Shown in pieces: positions 6,202 through 6,414 of a stretch of 6,414 nt of DNA. The translations under genes and the position numbers were made by a program. The notes under the pieces were generated by a model. It ran no database searches. It saw nothing but the letters and a program-made list of their open reading frames with translations, and was not told the DNA's origin. How positions within the stretch are numbered: position 1 is the stretch's first letter; every line of letters begins with the position of its first letter. The stretch comes from Burkholderiales bacterium. GTDB taxonomy: Bacteria; Pseudomonadota; Gammaproteobacteria; Burkholderiales; CAIKXV01. The stretch lies in the NCBI GenBank assembly GCA_014379045.1, contig JACMMK010000389.1:1-6414 (forward strand). Reading direction: 5' to 3'.

Positions 6202-6300
6202 ATCGACGTAGCCGAGTCGGGCTCCATCATCGTCCCGGGCGAACGTTCGAGCGGGCACGGCGGAGAGGGACGATGAGAACGCGAGGCCAGCGGCGAGGGA

Positions 6301-6323
6301 CCCGTCACCTGCAAGGTGACGGG
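6301..6323. repeat. 10-bp hairpin in repeat copy 2
   Basis: This is the same stem as in copy 1: CCCGTCACCT (6301-6310) with AGGTGACGGG (6314-6323). The loop is GCA instead of GAA. The only difference between the two 122-bp copies falls in this loop, so the stem is unchanged. Confidence 0.85.
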
Positions 6324-6414
6324 ATCGACGTAGCCGAGTCGGGCTCCATCATCGTCCCGGGCGAACGTTCGAGCGGGCACGGCGGAGAGGGACGATGAGA
6401 ACGCGAGGCCAGCG

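Larger units (their letters stand above)
6149..6414. repeat. 122-bp direct tandem repeat, two full copies plus a partial third
   Basis: Starting 17 bases after the flhB stop, a 122-bp unit repeats head to tail. Copy 1 is 6149-6270, copy 2 is 6271-6392, and the first 22 bases of copy 3 (6393-6414) reach the window edge. Copies 1 and 2 differ at one base only: A at 6190 versus C at 6312. Each unit carries a strong 10-bp hairpin and a 10-bp palindrome, CGAACGTTCG (6240-6249 in copy 1). The period is not a multiple of three, so no reading frame is kept through the array. Open minus-strand frames over it give repeated shadow peptides rather than a credible protein. Near identity suggests recent duplication or ongoing homogenisation. 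The true copy number is unknown because the array leaves the window. Confidence 0.95.

Noticed and set aside
5734..6258. 174-codon minus-strand frame overlapping the 3' half of flhB
   Set aside because: Arg/Pro/Ala-rich composition typical of an antisense shadow of a GC-rich gene; flhB on the other strand is unambiguous.
6183..6380. Minus-strand open frame giving a peptide starting MPARTFARDDDGARLGYVDPV across the tandem repeat
   Set aside because: It arises from the repeat. The 122-bp period shifts the frame between copies, so the second copy is read in a different frame, and there is no ribosome-binding site.
6132..6414. CRISPR array as an explanation for the repeats
   Set aside because: The whole 122-bp period is repeated with no unique spacers and no cas genes are nearby; this is a plain tandem repeat.

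Overview
The window looks like ordinary chromosomal DNA from a GC-rich, flagellated proteobacterium, most likely a betaproteobacterium. The clues are high GC with strong G/C preference at third codon positions, a PhaM-type polyhydroxyalkanoate (PHA) granule regulator, a DUF6806-like protein and a canonical flagellar FlhB. The PhaM and DUF6806 types are families I associate mainly with Burkholderiales and Rhodocyclales; that placement comes from memory and was not searched. I see no tRNA, rRNA, CRISPR array, transposase or phage gene.

Layout, left to right. Positions 1-1178 hold a leftward gene pair: a conserved protein of unknown function (573-1178), followed by a renalase-like FAD/NAD(P) oxidoreductase cut by the left window edge (1-502). 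A 125-bp divergent spacer (1179-1303) separates this pair from a rightward phaM-like gene (1304-1624). Next is a small arginine-rich hypothetical gene (1732-2049). That gene converges on a leftward gene group across a 61-bp spacer (2050-2110) that is almost entirely inverted repeats and is probably a two-way terminator. The leftward group, in transcription order, is prolyl aminopeptidase pip (4753-3779), a fumarylacetoacetate-hydrolase-family enzyme (3637-2711) and the DUF6806-like protein (2659-2111). pip and the hydrolase are 141 bp apart and may be separate units; the hydrolase and DUF6806-like genes are 51 bp apart and probably co-transcribed. pip is divergent from flhB (4929-6131) across a 175-bp spacer. 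Immediately after flhB a 122-bp tandem repeat begins and runs off the right edge (6149-6414).

Functionally this is a mosaic of small metabolic or housekeeping units rather than one system. PhaM would act at PHA granules, Pip in peptide recycling, the hydrolase in breakdown of a keto or diketo acid, and FlhB in flagellar type III export. The least explained element is the hairpin-bearing 122-bp tandem repeat placed where flhA often follows flhB. I did not find convincing evidence of a new multi-gene system. The best leads are this repeat, the unusually short PhaM, the Arg-rich small protein and the nested inverted repeats between the convergent genes.
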